64,000 bases of DNA from Paralimibaculum aggregatum (GCF_030270585.1 NZ_BSYI01000007.1:1-64000), one strand, 5' to 3'; counted from the first letter of the stretch, positions 54,420 to 63,253 are shown. Numbers and translations are program-made. Notes: generated by a model not told the origin, from the sequence alone.

Positions 54420-54920
54420 ATGGAAATGTCTGGTGAAAATCGATTGCGACTCGACGATCAGCTCTGCTTCGCGCTCTACGCCGCGACCAATGCGGTCACC
54501 CGGGCTTACCGCCCGCTGCTGCGGGATATCGGACTGACCTATCCTCAGTACCTCGTGATGCTGGTCCTGTGGCAGGACGGGGTCTCGCCGATTCGCCACA
54601 TCGCCGACCGGCTGAGCCTGCCGCCCAACGCGCTGAGCCCGCTGGTCGACCGGCTGGAGGCGCAGGGCCTGGTGCGGCGCGAGCGCGACAAGGGCGACCG
54701 CCGGCGCATCTTCGTGTCGCTGACCCAGACCGGCGCCGAGCTCGAGGCCGCCGCCTACCGGGCGCAGCAGCAGGTCGCCTGCCAGACCCAGCTCCCGCAC
54801 GAGACCTATGTGGAGCTGCGCGAGGAGCTGGTCAGCCTGGTCAACCAGATGTCCGATGCGGGCGATCTCGACGCGATCGAGACCCCGCGGCTGGCCACGG
54901 TGAGCTGCGCCACCGCCTGA
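54420..54920 (+). CDS. OhrR-like MarR family regulator
   Basis: 166 residues. DDQLCFALYAATNAVTRAYR with Cys16 and LTYPQYLVMLVLWQ closely follow the OhrR pattern, in which the N-terminal Cys is oxidised by organic hydroperoxides and releases DNA. Winged helix: PIRHIADRLSLPPNALSPLV and DRLEAQGLVRRERDKGDRRR. GGCGAGGA precedes the ATG; a second ATG two codons on is also possible. No ohr gene is adjacent; the divergent AhpD-like/hydrolase pair is the natural target. Its sequence contains further Cys residues near the C-terminus. Confidence 0.9.
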   Translation: MEMSGENRLRLDDQLCFALYAATNAVTRAYRPLLRDIGLTYPQYLVMLVLWQDGVSPIRHIADRLSLPPNALSPLVDRLEAQGLVRRERDKGDRRRIFVSLTQTGAELEAAAYRAQQQVACQTQLPHETYVELREELVSLVNQMSDAGDLDAIETPRLATVSCATA

Positions 54921-55012
54921 TCGGCGCGCGCTGGGCGGGGCGCGGACCCCGCCGCTGCGGCCCTCGGGTCCGGGGGCCGGAGCGCCGGGCCGCGTTGCCT
55001 GCATCCATCCCG

Positions 55013-55152
55013 CCCTGCATCCCTCCCGCGGCCTGCGGGGGCGGGTGCGCAAGCGCCTGCCGGCGCCATGCGCCCCGGCGGGCCCTGCATCCCTCCCGCG
55101 GCCTGCGGGGGCGGATGCGCAGACGCCTGCCGGCGCCATGCGCCCCGGCAGG
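55013..55152. repeat. 70-bp tandem duplication
   Basis: Units 55013-55082 and 55083-55152, both starting CCCTGCATCCCTCCCGCGG and differing at only a few bases. Confidence 0.92.
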
Positions 55153-55264
55153 TTCGGGGGCCGGTTCGGGCATGCCGGCCGGTTCGGGCGCGGTCGAAAC
55201 GCCGCGCCGAATATCCCTCCCCAGCCGCCCGCGCGAAGGCCCCGCCGGACAGCCCCGGCGAACA

Positions 55265-55404
55265 CGCTCGGCGAAGGTTCCCGCCGAACAAACGCAACGC
55301 GCTCGGCGCAGGTTCCGGCCGGAAGTTCCCAACGCGCTCGCCGAAGGTTCCCGCCGAACATCCGCAACGCGCTGGCAGAAAGTTCCGGCGGGAAGTTCGC
55401 TCCG
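55265..55404. repeat. 4 x 35-bp tandem repeats in A-B-A-B order
   Basis: Units start at 55265, 55300, 55335 and 55370, all near CGCTCGGCGAAGGTTC. Units 1 and 3 share CCCGCCGAACA; units 2 and 4 share CCGG-CGGGAAGTTC. The real period is therefore a 70-bp dimer. Confidence 0.88.
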
Positions 55405-55474
55405 AACCTGCGCCCCGGATGTCCCTGCCAGATGTCCCGCCAGACAGTCTCTCCAGACGTTCCTGCCAGACATT

Positions 55475-55969
55475 CTCTCCGAAGCCTCCGGACGTTCCTT
55501 CCGGATTTCCGCCCCGAAGGTCCGTGCCGCATGTCCCGCCGGACGGTCTCTCCAGACGTACCTGCCGGACGTTCTCTCCGAAGCCGCCGGATGTTCCTGC
55601 CGGATCTCCGCCCCGAAGGTCCCCGCCGCATGTCCCGCCGGGCGGTCTCTCCAGACGCTCCTGCCAGACATTCTCTCCGAAGCCGCCGAACGTTCCTGCC
55701 GGAGCTCCGCCCCGGAGGTCCCCGCCGCATGTCCCGCCGGACGGCCTCTCCAGACGTACCTGCCGGACGTTCTCTCCGAAGCCGCCGGATGTTCCTGCCG
55801 GATCTCCGCCCCGGAGGTCCCTGCTGCATGTCCCGCCGGACGGTCTCTCCGGGTGTCCCTGCCGGACGTTCTCTCCGAAGCCGCCGGGCGTTCCTGCCGG
55901 AGCTTCGCCCCGAAGGTCCCTGACGCATGTCCCGCCGGGCGGTCTCTCCGGGTGTGTCTGCCGCATGGT
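55475..55969. repeat. 5 x 99-bp tandem repeats with alternating unit types
   Basis: Units begin at CTCTCCGAAGCC: 55475, 55574, 55673, 55772 and 55871, exactly 99 bp apart; a partial unit precedes. Units 2 and 4 share GGATGTTCCTGCCGGATCTC, units 3 and 5 share CGTTCCTGCCGGAGCT, so a 198-bp dimer is superimposed. Confidence 0.92.
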
Positions 55970-56111
55970 GTTGGCGCAGTCCTCTCCGGTGCTCCCCGCC
56001 GGCGTTTCGTGCCGACGGGTGCGCTTCGGACGGTCCAGCCGAACCGTCCGGCCGGGCCGGGCAAGGCGCGCCCGGCGGTTTCGGCGGCCGCGGCCGGGGC
56101 CCGCGCTCCGG

Positions 56112-58139
56112 TCAGACCGCGATCCGGCCGCCGCCCCGTTTCGTCACCACCAGCACCGAGGGGCGCGGCGGCATGGCGGGGTCGAAATCCGGCCAGCGGG
56201 TCGCCGGGTCCTCGAAGGTCGAGGCGCGCTCGAAGCCGGGATAGCTGGTGGTGCCGTCGGTGCCGGGGTGCTGCACGGCGAGGAACAGCGTCTCCTGGTC
56301 GGCGGTGAAACAGGGGCCGCAGAGCTCGGCGCCGATCGGGCAGCGGAAGAAGAGCCGGGAGGAGCCGCGGGCCTCGCCCCCGGTCTCCAGCGCATAGAGC
56401 CCGTCGGCGCGGCCGGTCCGGGGCCAGCTGCTGCCCTGGTCGGTGGAGATCCAGAGCCGGCCCATGGCGTCGATGGCGGCGTTGTCCGGCGAGCCGAACC
56501 AGCCGTTCTCCGAGGTCGCCGGGCCCCATTGCGCGCCGACCTCGGCGATGGCCGGATCGCCGCATTTCACGATGATCTCCCAGGTCATCCGGTCGGCGGC
56601 ATGGTCGCCCTCCGGCACGGCGAGCTCGATGATATGGCCGAAACGGTTCTCCGGGCGCGGGTTGGCGGCGTTCTCGTCGCCCGGCCGGCGCCGGGTGTTG
56701 TTGGTCAGCATGACATAGACGTGGCCCTCGCCCGGCTGCACGTCCTCGGGGCGGTCCATCGGGGTGGCGCCGAGCAGGTCGGCGGCGAGCCGGGTGTCGA
56801 TGGCGATGTCGGCCTGCGAGTGGAAGCCGTTCTCCGCGGTCAGCGGGCCGTGGCCGTGCACCAGCGGCAGCCAGTCCATGCTGCCGTCGTCGTTGAAGCG
56901 GGCGACCGAGAGCGTGCCCTCGGAGAGCAGGGCCATGTTGGCCGCGCGGTCCGCGCCGATGGTGCCGGCGGAGACGAAGCGGTAGAGATAGTCGAAGCGG
57001 TTGTCGTCGCCGGAATAGATCACCACGCGGCCGTCCGGGTTGGCGATGCTCTCGGCGCCCTCGTGGCGGAAGCGGCCGAGCGCGGTGTGCTTCACCGGCC
57101 GGCTTTCGGGGTCGAGCGGATCGACCTCGACGATGTAGCCGAAGCGGTTCGGCTCGTTCGGCTCGATGTCGATGTTGAAGCGCTCGTGCCACTTGCCCCA
57201 GGCATACCAGCGGCCGGGCACGCCGTAGCGCTTCATCGCGGCGGCCTGCGGCTGCGCGGAGAGGTCGGGCCGGCCGTCGGCATCGAGCCTGTCGGTCCAG
57301 AAATAGCCGTGGAAGTTCTCCTCGGCCATCAGGTAGGTGCCCCAGGGGGTGATGCCGCCGGCGCAGTTGTTGAGCGTGCCGATCACCTCGGTGCCGGCGG
57401 CATCCGCGGCGGTCTTCATCCGGTCGTGCCCGGCGGCGGGGCCGTCGATCGCCATCCTGGTGGTCAGCGGCGTGATGCGGCGGTTGTAGCGGCTCGCGAG
57501 CTCGACCGCCCAGTGCCCGTCGGCGCCGCGGGCGATCTCGACCACGGTGCCGCCATGCGCGGCCATCTCGGTCTCGGCGATCGCCTTCGTGGTGCCCGCG
57601 AAATCCGCCCGGTCCTGCCGGCCGAGACCGGGGAACATCACCTCCTCGTTGGTGTATTCGTGGTTGACGCAGAGCAGGCCGCGGCGGCCCGCCGGGTCGA
57701 GCGGCACGAAACCGACATAGTCGTTGTTGTAGCCGAACTGGGCGAGCTGGCGCTCGGCGCTCTGCCGGTGCGGGTCGAAGGGCGGGGCATCGGCGAAGAC
57801 CGGGTCGCCCCAGCGCAGCAGGATCCGCGCGTCGTAGCCCTCGGCGATGTGGTGCGTCTCGTCGATCCCGGCGGCGAGCTCGGGGAAGGCGAAGCGGGTG
57901 CCGCCGCCGGCCGCGGCGCGGGCGCCCGGCGCCTGCATCAGCGCGGCGGTGCCGAAGAGCGCGGTGGCGGCGGAGACGGCGAGCGCCCCGCGCATCACCG
58001 CGCGGCGGCCGTGGCGGCGGTGGATCACGTCGCCGATGGTGTCGCCCAGGTTGGGGTTGGTCGGGATGTCGTCGAAGGCCTCGTAGGCCTCGGCCCTGTT
58101 GCCGATCCCGGGATCGGAGACGATCTGCTTGCGGTCCAT
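56112..58139 (-). CDS. phoX: PhoX-family alkaline phosphatase (DUF839)
   Basis: 675 residues. Long cytosolic leader and a twin-arginine signal (HRRHGRRAVMRGALAVSAAT then ALFGTAAL, cleaved after APGARAAA, about 75). Hallmarks of PhoX: FGYNNDYVGFVPLD, RGLLCVNHEYTNEEVMFPG, LNNCAGGITPWGTYLMAEEN, YSGDDNRFDYLYRFVS, LTNNTRRRPGDENAANPRPE and AVQHPGTDGTTSYPG. Enzymes of this family are Ca/Fe-dependent periplasmic phosphomonoesterases released under phosphate limitation. Start chosen at MDRKQIV with GAGAGG upstream. Divergent from the broken peptidase gene. No pho box could be identified by eye. Confidence 0.94.
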   Translation of the reverse strand: MDRKQIVSDPGIGNRAEAYEAFDDIPTNPNLGDTIGDVIHRRHGRRAVMRGALAVSAATALFGTAALMQAPGARAAAGGGTRFAFPELAAGIDETHHIAEGYDARILLRWGDPVFADAPPFDPHRQSAERQLAQFGYNNDYVGFVPLDPAGRRGLLCVNHEYTNEEVMFPGLGRQDRADFAGTTKAIAETEMAAHGGTVVEIARGADGHWAVELASRYNRRITPLTTRMAIDGPAAGHDRMKTAADAAGTEVIGTLNNCAGGITPWGTYLMAEENFHGYFWTDRLDADGRPDLSAQPQAAAMKRYGVPGRWYAWGKWHERFNIDIEPNEPNRFGYIVEVDPLDPESRPVKHTALGRFRHEGAESIANPDGRVVIYSGDDNRFDYLYRFVSAGTIGADRAANMALLSEGTLSVARFNDDGSMDWLPLVHGHGPLTAENGFHSQADIAIDTRLAADLLGATPMDRPEDVQPGEGHVYVMLTNNTRRRPGDENAANPRPENRFGHIIELAVPEGDHAADRMTWEIIVKCGDPAIAEVGAQWGPATSENGWFGSPDNAAIDAMGRLWISTDQGSSWPRTGRADGLYALETGGEARGSSRLFFRCPIGAELCGPCFTADQETLFLAVQHPGTDGTTSYPGFERASTFEDPATRWPDFDPAMPPRPSVLVVTKRGGGRIAV

Positions 58140-58327
58140 GGCATGGCCTCTCGCTGGCTCGGTGCGCGGGGGCATCGGCGCCGGCCCGCGTCACGCCGGA
58201 GCCTAGCGCGGAAATCCTGCACCGGCATGACGGTTTCCTGAAACCTCCGGCGCGGGAGCGGCCGGCGCGCCTGTGCCGGCGCGTGCCTTCGGCTCCCCTG
58301 TTGCGTGGTTCGGCAGGGAGGCCGGGC

Positions 58328-59319
58328 ATGGGCGGACGCGGGCTGACGGCGGCAGCGCGCGGCTGGTGGTGCGGGAGCTGCTCGCCATCCGGCCCGGCGA
58401 GCGGGTCGCCATCATGCGCGACGCGGCGAGCCCGGCGCCGATGGTGGCGGCGCTCCGGCAGGTGCTGCGCGGCGACGGCCTCGAGCCGGCGCTCCTGACC
58501 CAGCCCTCGCGCCCGGCCGAGCGCAAGAACGACCTCTGCCCGATGATCGCCAGGGCGCTGGAGGCGGCGGATGTGCCGATCGCCATAGCCGGCTCCGGCG
58601 GCGCGCCGGTCGATGCCCCGGCGGTCAGGGCGCTGCTGGCGGCGAAGCGGCTGCGCTTCCTCTCCATGGTGATGCGCGACATGGCGATCTTCACCGGCGG
58701 CGGCGCGCTGGCCGACCATCCGGCGCTGCATGCCGAGGGGCTGCGCCTGCGCGCGCGCCGGGCGGCCGGGCGGGCGATGCGCATCACCTCCGCCGCCGGC
58801 ACCGAGATCGCCGCGCCGATCGCCCAAGACGCGGTCTTCGTCGAATGCGGGCCGGCCCGGGCGCCCGGGGAGACCGCCGCCTTCTCCGGCGCCGGGGTCT
58901 CCTTGCGCCCGCTCGAGGGCCTGGCCGAGGGGGTCTTCGTGATCGACGGGCCGGGCGCGGTGATCGGCTGACCCGAGGCGCCGATCCGCCGCAGGGTGCG
59001 CGCCGGTCGGGTGCTGGAGATCGCCGGCGGGGGCCGCGCCGCCGAGCGGCTGCGCGCCATCGTCGCGGCCGTGCCGGGGGCCGGCAACCTCGCGGCGTCC
59101 GGCATCGGCCTCGACCCGCACTGCCGGCCGCAGGGCACCTTCGAGGAGGTCAGGAAACGCCGCGGCCAGGTGCATCTCGCGATCGGCGACAACACGGTCT
59201 TCGGCGGGCAGGTGCGCTCGCCGGTGCATCTCGACCTGGTGCTGCGCGACCCCGGCGTCACGCCTGGCGGCGCGCCGCTGGTCGGGCGCGGCCGCAGCGT
59301 CTTCGAGGAGCGGCCCTGA
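58328..59319 (+). pseudogene. Broken M29-type aminopeptidase / NicX-like gene (frameshift and in-frame stop)
   Basis: The good start (GGAGG 7 nt before the ATG at 58328) reads MGGRGLTAAAR in a frame different from the body; the body (RLVVRELLAIRPGERVAIMR) is reached only by a shift near 58351-58360. It then runs to an in-frame TGA at 58969-58971, after which the same frame resumes with APIRRRVRAGRVLEIAGGGR, NLAASGIGLDPHCRPQG, VHLAIGDNTVFGGQVRSPVH, all typical of M29 leucyl aminopeptidase/2,5-dihydroxypyridine dioxygenase-like proteins. Total length (about 330 codons) fits the family. Two lesions suggest a decaying gene, though a sequencing error or recoding cannot be excluded. Confidence 0.75.
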
Positions 59320-59325
59320 GCCGGC

Positions 59326-60228
59326 TCAGGCCCGGTCCGGCGCCAGCAGCATGACCAGCGCCGCCAGCGTCGCGCCGACCCCGAGCCAGACCGGCATGCC
59401 GACCCAGTCGCCCGCGAAGATCCCCTCCCAGAGGATCACGAAGGAGGGCACCAGATAGCCATAGGCCAGCACCTTGGCCGAGGGCAGGCGCATGGTGGCA
59501 TAGCGCATCAGGAAGAAGGTCGCCGCCGTCGCCGCCGCGCCGAGATAGAGCATGGCGATCCAGACCACCGCCGGCAGCGCCAGCCAGTCGGTCCCGGACA
59601 CCGCCGGCGCCGACCAGGCCAGCGAGGTCAGCAGCCCGCCGAGCAGCACGCCGAGGCCGAACACCGCCGCCGGCTCGCCGCGGCTGAGCCGGCGCACCAT
59701 CGGCGTGTAGAGCGCATGGATCGCGCAGCCGAGCAGGAAGAGCTGCTCGCCGAGGCCGAAGTCGAGGCCGAGCAGCGCCTCGACATCGCCGCGGAACACC
59801 ACCCAGATCGCGCCGGCGCCGCCGATGCCCAGCGCCGCCAGCGTCCAGAGCGGCGTGGTCTGGCGCAGCAGGAACCAGGCGAAGACCGCCGACATCGCCG
59901 GGGTCAGCGTGAAGATCGCCGCGGTGGAGACCGGATCGGTCAGCCGCAGCGCCTCGAACATCAGCACGAAATAGCTCGCGAACATGCCGCCCAGCAGCAG
60001 GTAGCGCCAGGGCGCGCGGAAATGCCGGGCGCGGATCAGCGCGCCGGCGACGGCGAGCGAGATCCCGGCGGCGATCGCGAAGCGCCCGGCGGTCATCGCG
60101 CCGGGGTCGATGAAGGGCGCGGCGCGGCCGCCGAGCGAGAAGGAGACCGAGACCATCGCGGCGAACAGCGCCATCGCGCCATGCGCCCGGAGCGCGGCGC
60201 GGCGGTCCGGCAAGACCTCGGCCCTCAT
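59326..60228 (-). CDS. EamA/DMT-family permease
   Basis: 300 residues, about ten membrane helices in two EamA repeats. First half: MALFAAMVSVSFSLGGRAAP through MFEALRLTDPVSTAAIFTLT; second half: PMVRRLSRGEPAAVFGLGVL through LPSAKVLAYGYLVPSFVILW and EGIFAGDWVGMPVWLGV. These secondary transporters export amino acids, nucleotides or other metabolites. The start at 60228 has GAGGG 7 nt upstream; the longer in-frame extension is low-complexity noise. Convergent with the M29 pseudogene, 6 bp from its stop. Confidence 0.9.
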   Translation of the reverse strand: MRAEVLPDRRAALRAHGAMALFAAMVSVSFSLGGRAAPFIDPGAMTAGRFAIAAGISLAVAGALIRARHFRAPWRYLLLGGMFASYFVLMFEALRLTDPVSTAAIFTLTPAMSAVFAWFLLRQTTPLWTLAALGIGGAGAIWVVFRGDVEALLGLDFGLGEQLFLLGCAIHALYTPMVRRLSRGEPAAVFGLGVLLGGLLTSLAWSAPAVSGTDWLALPAVVWIAMLYLGAAATAATFFLMRYATMRLPSAKVLAYGYLVPSFVILWEGIFAGDWVGMPVWLGVGATLAALVMLLAPDRA

Positions 60229-60238
60229 GCGGCGGCCC

Positions 60239-62041
60239 TCATGCCGGGCTGCCCGGCCGCGGCGCCGGCGGCCCGGCGCGGAAGCCGCCGGCGCCGCGCC
60301 CGAGGCGTCCGGCGCCGCGGCGGGCAGGGCGCGGCCCGCCGCCGATCGCCGCCCGGGCATCCGGGCCGGCCGAGGCGGCCGGAGCAACCAGGCCGGCCGG
60401 GACAACCGGGCCGACCGGGGCAACCAGTCCGGCTAGGGCATCCGGGGCGGCTGGGGCAACCAGTCCGGCCGGGGCATCCGGGGCGGCCGGGACAACCGGG
60501 GCAGCCGGGTCGGCCGGGGCATCCGGGGCGGCTGCGGCAACCAGTCCGGCTAGGGCATCCGGGGCGGCCGGGGCAACCAGGCTGGCCAGGGCAACCGGGC
60601 CGGCCGGGGCAACCAGTCCGGCTGGGGCATCCGGGGCGGCTGTGGCAACCAGTCCGGCTGGGGCATCCGGGGCGGCTGTGGCAACCGGGCCGGCCGGAGC
60701 AACTGGGGCAACCGGGGCGACCGGGCCGGCCGCGGGCCGGCGCAGGATCGCCCCCGGCAGATCCGCCGGCCCCCGCCGGGGCGGCACGCCGGGCATCGCG
60801 AGATCCGCCGGCACCGGGCCCGACGCGCAGCGCCGCGCGGCGCCGATTCGGCGGGGTGCAAATGCCGCGCCGCCGACGCCAGCCGCCCGGCCGGGTCGCG
60901 GTCCGCCGCCACAACCACCCGGCCTCAGACCGCGGATGCCGGGCCCGCCGTTCGGCAGGAGACGGCGCTGCAGCTTCTCCAGCCGCCGGGGCTTCGGTGC
61001 CCTTGTCCCAAGCTCCGGCAGCACCGCATGGCCGTGAATGCCGAGCCCGCCTTTCTGCAGGAACCGGCGCAGCAGCTTCTCCAGCCGCCGGATCTTTGGC
61101 GCCCTTGTCCCGAGTTCCGGGAGCATCGCACGGCCGCGGATGCCGAGCCCGCCGTTCGGCAGGAAACGGCGTAGCGGCTTCTCCAGCCGCCCGGGCTTCA
61201 GTGCCCTTGTTCCGAACTCCGGCGCCGCTGCATGACTGCGGATGCCGAGCCGGCCGTTCGGCGGGAGCCGGCGCAGCGGTTTCTCCAGCCACCGGGGCTT
61301 CGGCGGCTTCGTCCCGGGCTTCGGTCTTGCCGCATGGGTGCGGATCGCCGGGCCGCGCGGGCCGAGCCGGCGCTGCGCTGCCGATCTGCCGATGTGGCGG
61401 CCGCTCGCGCTGGAGGGCCGAGCCGGCGATGGTGCTCGGAGCAGGGCATGGCCGGGCCGGCGGGTCGGCGCGCAGCAGCGGCGCGCGGATGCCGGGCAGG
61501 CGGTGCGGCGGCGCGCGTGGTGGCACAGCGGGAGGAGGCGCGCGTGGTGGCACAGCGGGAGGAGGCGTGCGTGGTGGCTCAGCGGGAGGGGGCGCGCGTC
61601 CGCCCCCGCTCCTTGCGGTAGCCGGCCGGGGGCGGAGCGGTCGGGGCCGCGCTGCGGCCGCAGGTGGCGGAGCGGGCCGCGCTCGGGCTTCGGGCCGCGG
61701 CGCCGCGGCGCAGGGGAGAGCCCGAGCTGCGGCTGGTCGCCATCCTCCGGGGCATGGGCGGGGTCAGCGAAGGGCTGCTCGCCCGCCGGCCGGCCCGGCC
61801 GCGCGAAGAGCCGGCCGGGCGCGGTTGGGCCATGGCGCCCCCAGCGGGGCAGGGGGGGCTCCGGCGCCGGGGCCCCCGCCGCGGGCAGCGGCCGGTCGAG
61901 CCCCGCGGTCATGTCGCGGCCCGGGAGCGGCGCCTCGCCGGCGCGGGCCGAGCGGTGCCCGGCCATCGGGGCGGTGACATGGGCGGCGACCGCCGCGTCG
62001 CGGCGACGCGGGGCGATCCGGCCGATGGGGGTGTCGGGCAT
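60239..62041 (-). CDS. Doubtful repeat-rich ORF (600 codons)
   Basis: Listed only because the ATG at 62041 has GAGGAG 5 nt upstream and the frame stays open through three repeat arrays of differing period, all multiples of three. The predicted protein starts MPDTPIGRIAPRRRDAAVAA, has four 34-residue repeats (LPELGTRAPK-x-RRLEK-LRR pattern) and a collagen-like Ala-Pro-Asp-Ala-Pro-Ala-Gly tail. No family motif. Competing frames on both strands are equally open, and the gene upstream on this strand ends at 62189. Confidence 0.25.
   Translation of the reverse strand: MPDTPIGRIAPRRRDAAVAAHVTAPMAGHRSARAGEAPLPGRDMTAGLDRPLPAAGAPAPEPPLPRWGRHGPTAPGRLFARPGRPAGEQPFADPAHAPEDGDQPQLGLSPAPRRRGPKPERGPLRHLRPQRGPDRSAPGRLPQGAGADARPLPLSHHARLLPLCHHARLLPLCHHARRRTACPASARRCCAPTRRPGHALLRAPSPARPSSASGRHIGRSAAQRRLGPRGPAIRTHAARPKPGTKPPKPRWLEKPLRRLPPNGRLGIRSHAAAPEFGTRALKPGRLEKPLRRFLPNGGLGIRGRAMLPELGTRAPKIRRLEKLLRRFLQKGGLGIHGHAVLPELGTRAPKPRRLEKLQRRLLPNGGPGIRGLRPGGCGGGPRPGRAAGVGGAAFAPRRIGAARRCASGPVPADLAMPGVPPRRGPADLPGAILRRPAAGPVAPVAPVAPAGPVATAAPDAPAGLVATAAPDAPAGLVAPAGPVALASLVAPAAPDALAGLVAAAAPDAPADPAAPVVPAAPDAPAGLVAPAAPDALAGLVAPVGPVVPAGLVAPAASAGPDARAAIGGGPRPARRGAGRLGRGAGGFRAGPPAPRPGSPA
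60363..60736. repeat. 18-bp units arranged as 36-bp dimers
   Basis: Alternating units near GGGGCAACCAGTCCGGCT and GGGGCATCCGGGGCGGCT occur about ten times, with some units replaced by GGGACAACCGGGGCAGCC-type variants. On the plus strand they encode Gly-x-Pro-like collagenous runs, on the minus strand Ala-Pro-rich runs. Confidence 0.85.
60942..61345. repeat. 4 x 102-bp tandem repeats
   Basis: The landmark CTTCTCCAGCCGCC occurs at 60974, 61076, 61178 and (as TTTCTCCAGCCACC) 61280, spaced exactly 102 bp. Each unit also has GCCGTTCGGCAGGA or a close variant about 32 bp before it. Period is a multiple of three. Confidence 0.9.
61511..61591. repeat. 3 x 27-bp tandem repeats
   Basis: Units at 61511, 61538 and 61565 near GCGCGCGTGGTGGCACAGCG, nearly identical. 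On the plus strand they would encode VVAQREEAR three times. Confidence 0.9.
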
Positions 62042-62188
62042 GGCGGCTCCTCGGGGCAGGCGTTGCGACAATGGACCTGCGCCCCGCCGGGTGCAAGCCA
62101 TGCCCCCGTGCCGGGCCGGCGGCCCCGGAGACCGGCGCGGGAGACCGGCCCCGGAGACCGGCGCGGGAGGCCCGCCCGGGAGACCCGC

Positions 62189-63253
62189 TCAGGACACCCG
62201 GGTGGTACGCTCCACCAGCAGGTAGAGCCCGATCCGCGCGCCGACGAAGATCGCCGCCATCACCACCGGCGCGCTCGGGCTCAGCACCGAGAGCGCCGAG
62301 AGCCCCTGGCCGATGCTGCAGCCGAGCGCCAGCACGCCGCCCACCCCCATCAGCGCCGCGCCGAGAAGCTGCCGGCGCAGCTCGCGCGCGTCGTCGCAGG
62401 CCTCCCAATGGAACTCGCCGCGGATCGCCGAGCCGAGCGCCGAGCCCAGCACCACGCCGAGCACCGCGGCGACCGAGAAGTCGAGCACCCCGGCGGCATC
62501 GCCGGCCATCGCGAGATGCAGCGTCTCGCCGAGCGGCGCGACGAAGCTGAAGCCCTCCACCGCCACCATGTCGAACCCGTCGCGCCCGGCATGGGCGGTG
62601 GCCGCCCAGGCGAGCGCCACCGTGGCACCGACGCCGAGGCCGAGCGCCGCCTGGCGCGGCGCCAGCGCCCCGCGCGCCTGCAGCAGCGCCGCCGCCGCCA
62701 GCCCGCCGGCGATCGCCAGCGCCGGCAGCAGCGGCCCGAGCCCGAGCCGGGCGCCGAGCCAGGCGCTCATCGCCTGCGGCGCCGCGCCCTCGGGCGGCAC
62801 CAGCGCGAGGCGCAGCCCGGCCAGCGGCCCCACCAGCACCGCATAGCCGAAGATGCCGACCACGATCACCACGAAGACCGAGCGCAGATCGCCGCTGCCG
62901 GCCCGCGCCAGCGCGCCGAAGCCGCAGGTGCCGACCTGCGCCATGCCGAAGCCGAACATCAGCCCGCCGAGCACCGCGCCGAGCGGCGACCAGGGCAGCC
63001 GCAGATAGAGCGTCGCCGCCGGATCGACCATCTCGGCCGTCGCCAGCAGCGCGGTCAGCCCGATCGCCGCCGCGCCGGCCAGCAGCAGCATCCGGAGGCG
63101 CCCGGTGTCGCCGCCGAGCGCGGCATCCTCGATCGCGCCCATCACGCAGAACCGGCCGAGCCGGGCGGCGAGCCCGAGCGCCATGCCGCCGGCGAGCCCG
63201 GCGAGCGCTGCCATGCCGGCTCCGTCGAGGCCAATCACGGCGTCTCTCCCCAT
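62189..63253 (-). CDS. YeeE/YedE family sulfur-compound transporter (SoxT-like)
   Basis: 354 residues, about nine hydrophobic helices, two sulf_transp repeats. Signature Cys motifs: LGRFCVMGAIEDAAL near 32-46, AQVGTCGFGALARAG near 104-118, and LALGCSIGQGLSALSVLSP near 310-328; such cysteines conduct thiosulfate in YeeE/TsuA. It follows an ArsR-type repressor on the same strand and a thioredoxin beyond it, the gene order of soxT-soxR-soxS in Paracoccus sulfur-oxidation clusters. Start is the ATG at 63253; its stop at 62189 borders the repeat region. Confidence 0.9.
   Translation of the reverse strand: MGRDAVIGLDGAGMAALAGLAGGMALGLAARLGRFCVMGAIEDAALGGDTGRLRMLLLAGAAAIGLTALLATAEMVDPAATLYLRLPWSPLGAVLGGLMFGFGMAQVGTCGFGALARAGSGDLRSVFVVIVVGIFGYAVLVGPLAGLRLALVPPEGAAPQAMSAWLGARLGLGPLLPALAIAGGLAAAALLQARGALAPRQAALGLGVGATVALAWAATAHAGRDGFDMVAVEGFSFVAPLGETLHLAMAGDAAGVLDFSVAAVLGVVLGSALGSAIRGEFHWEACDDARELRRQLLGAALMGVGGVLALGCSIGQGLSALSVLSPSAPVVMAAIFVGARIGLYLLVERTTRVS

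Larger units (their letters stand above)
54921..56111. other. Satellite-like non-coding region
   Basis: 1.2 kb between the OhrR-like gene and the convergent phoX. It contains a 70-bp duplication, a 4 x 35-bp array and a 5 x 99-bp array. Because 99 is a multiple of three, long open frames exist on both strands, but no start, ribosome-binding site or family motif supports any of them. Confidence 0.6.
60229..62188. other. Low-complexity repeat-rich region without a confident gene
   Basis: About 2 kb of extreme GC content between the DMT permease and the YeeE/YedE gene. Holds 18/36-bp repeats (60363-60736), 102-bp repeats (60942-61345) and 27-bp repeats (61511-61591). Frames are open on both strands; the one with best translation signal is listed separately with low confidence. 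Confidence 0.55.

Noticed and set aside
55475-55969. CRISPR-like appearance of the regular 99-bp repeats
   Set aside because: There are no variable spacers: the whole 99-bp unit is conserved, and no cas genes are present.
54841-59229. 1462-codon minus-strand frame joining the 99-bp array to phoX and beyond
   Set aside because: Different frame from phoX; no motif. The 99-bp repeats keep every frame open and cannot be taken as coding evidence.
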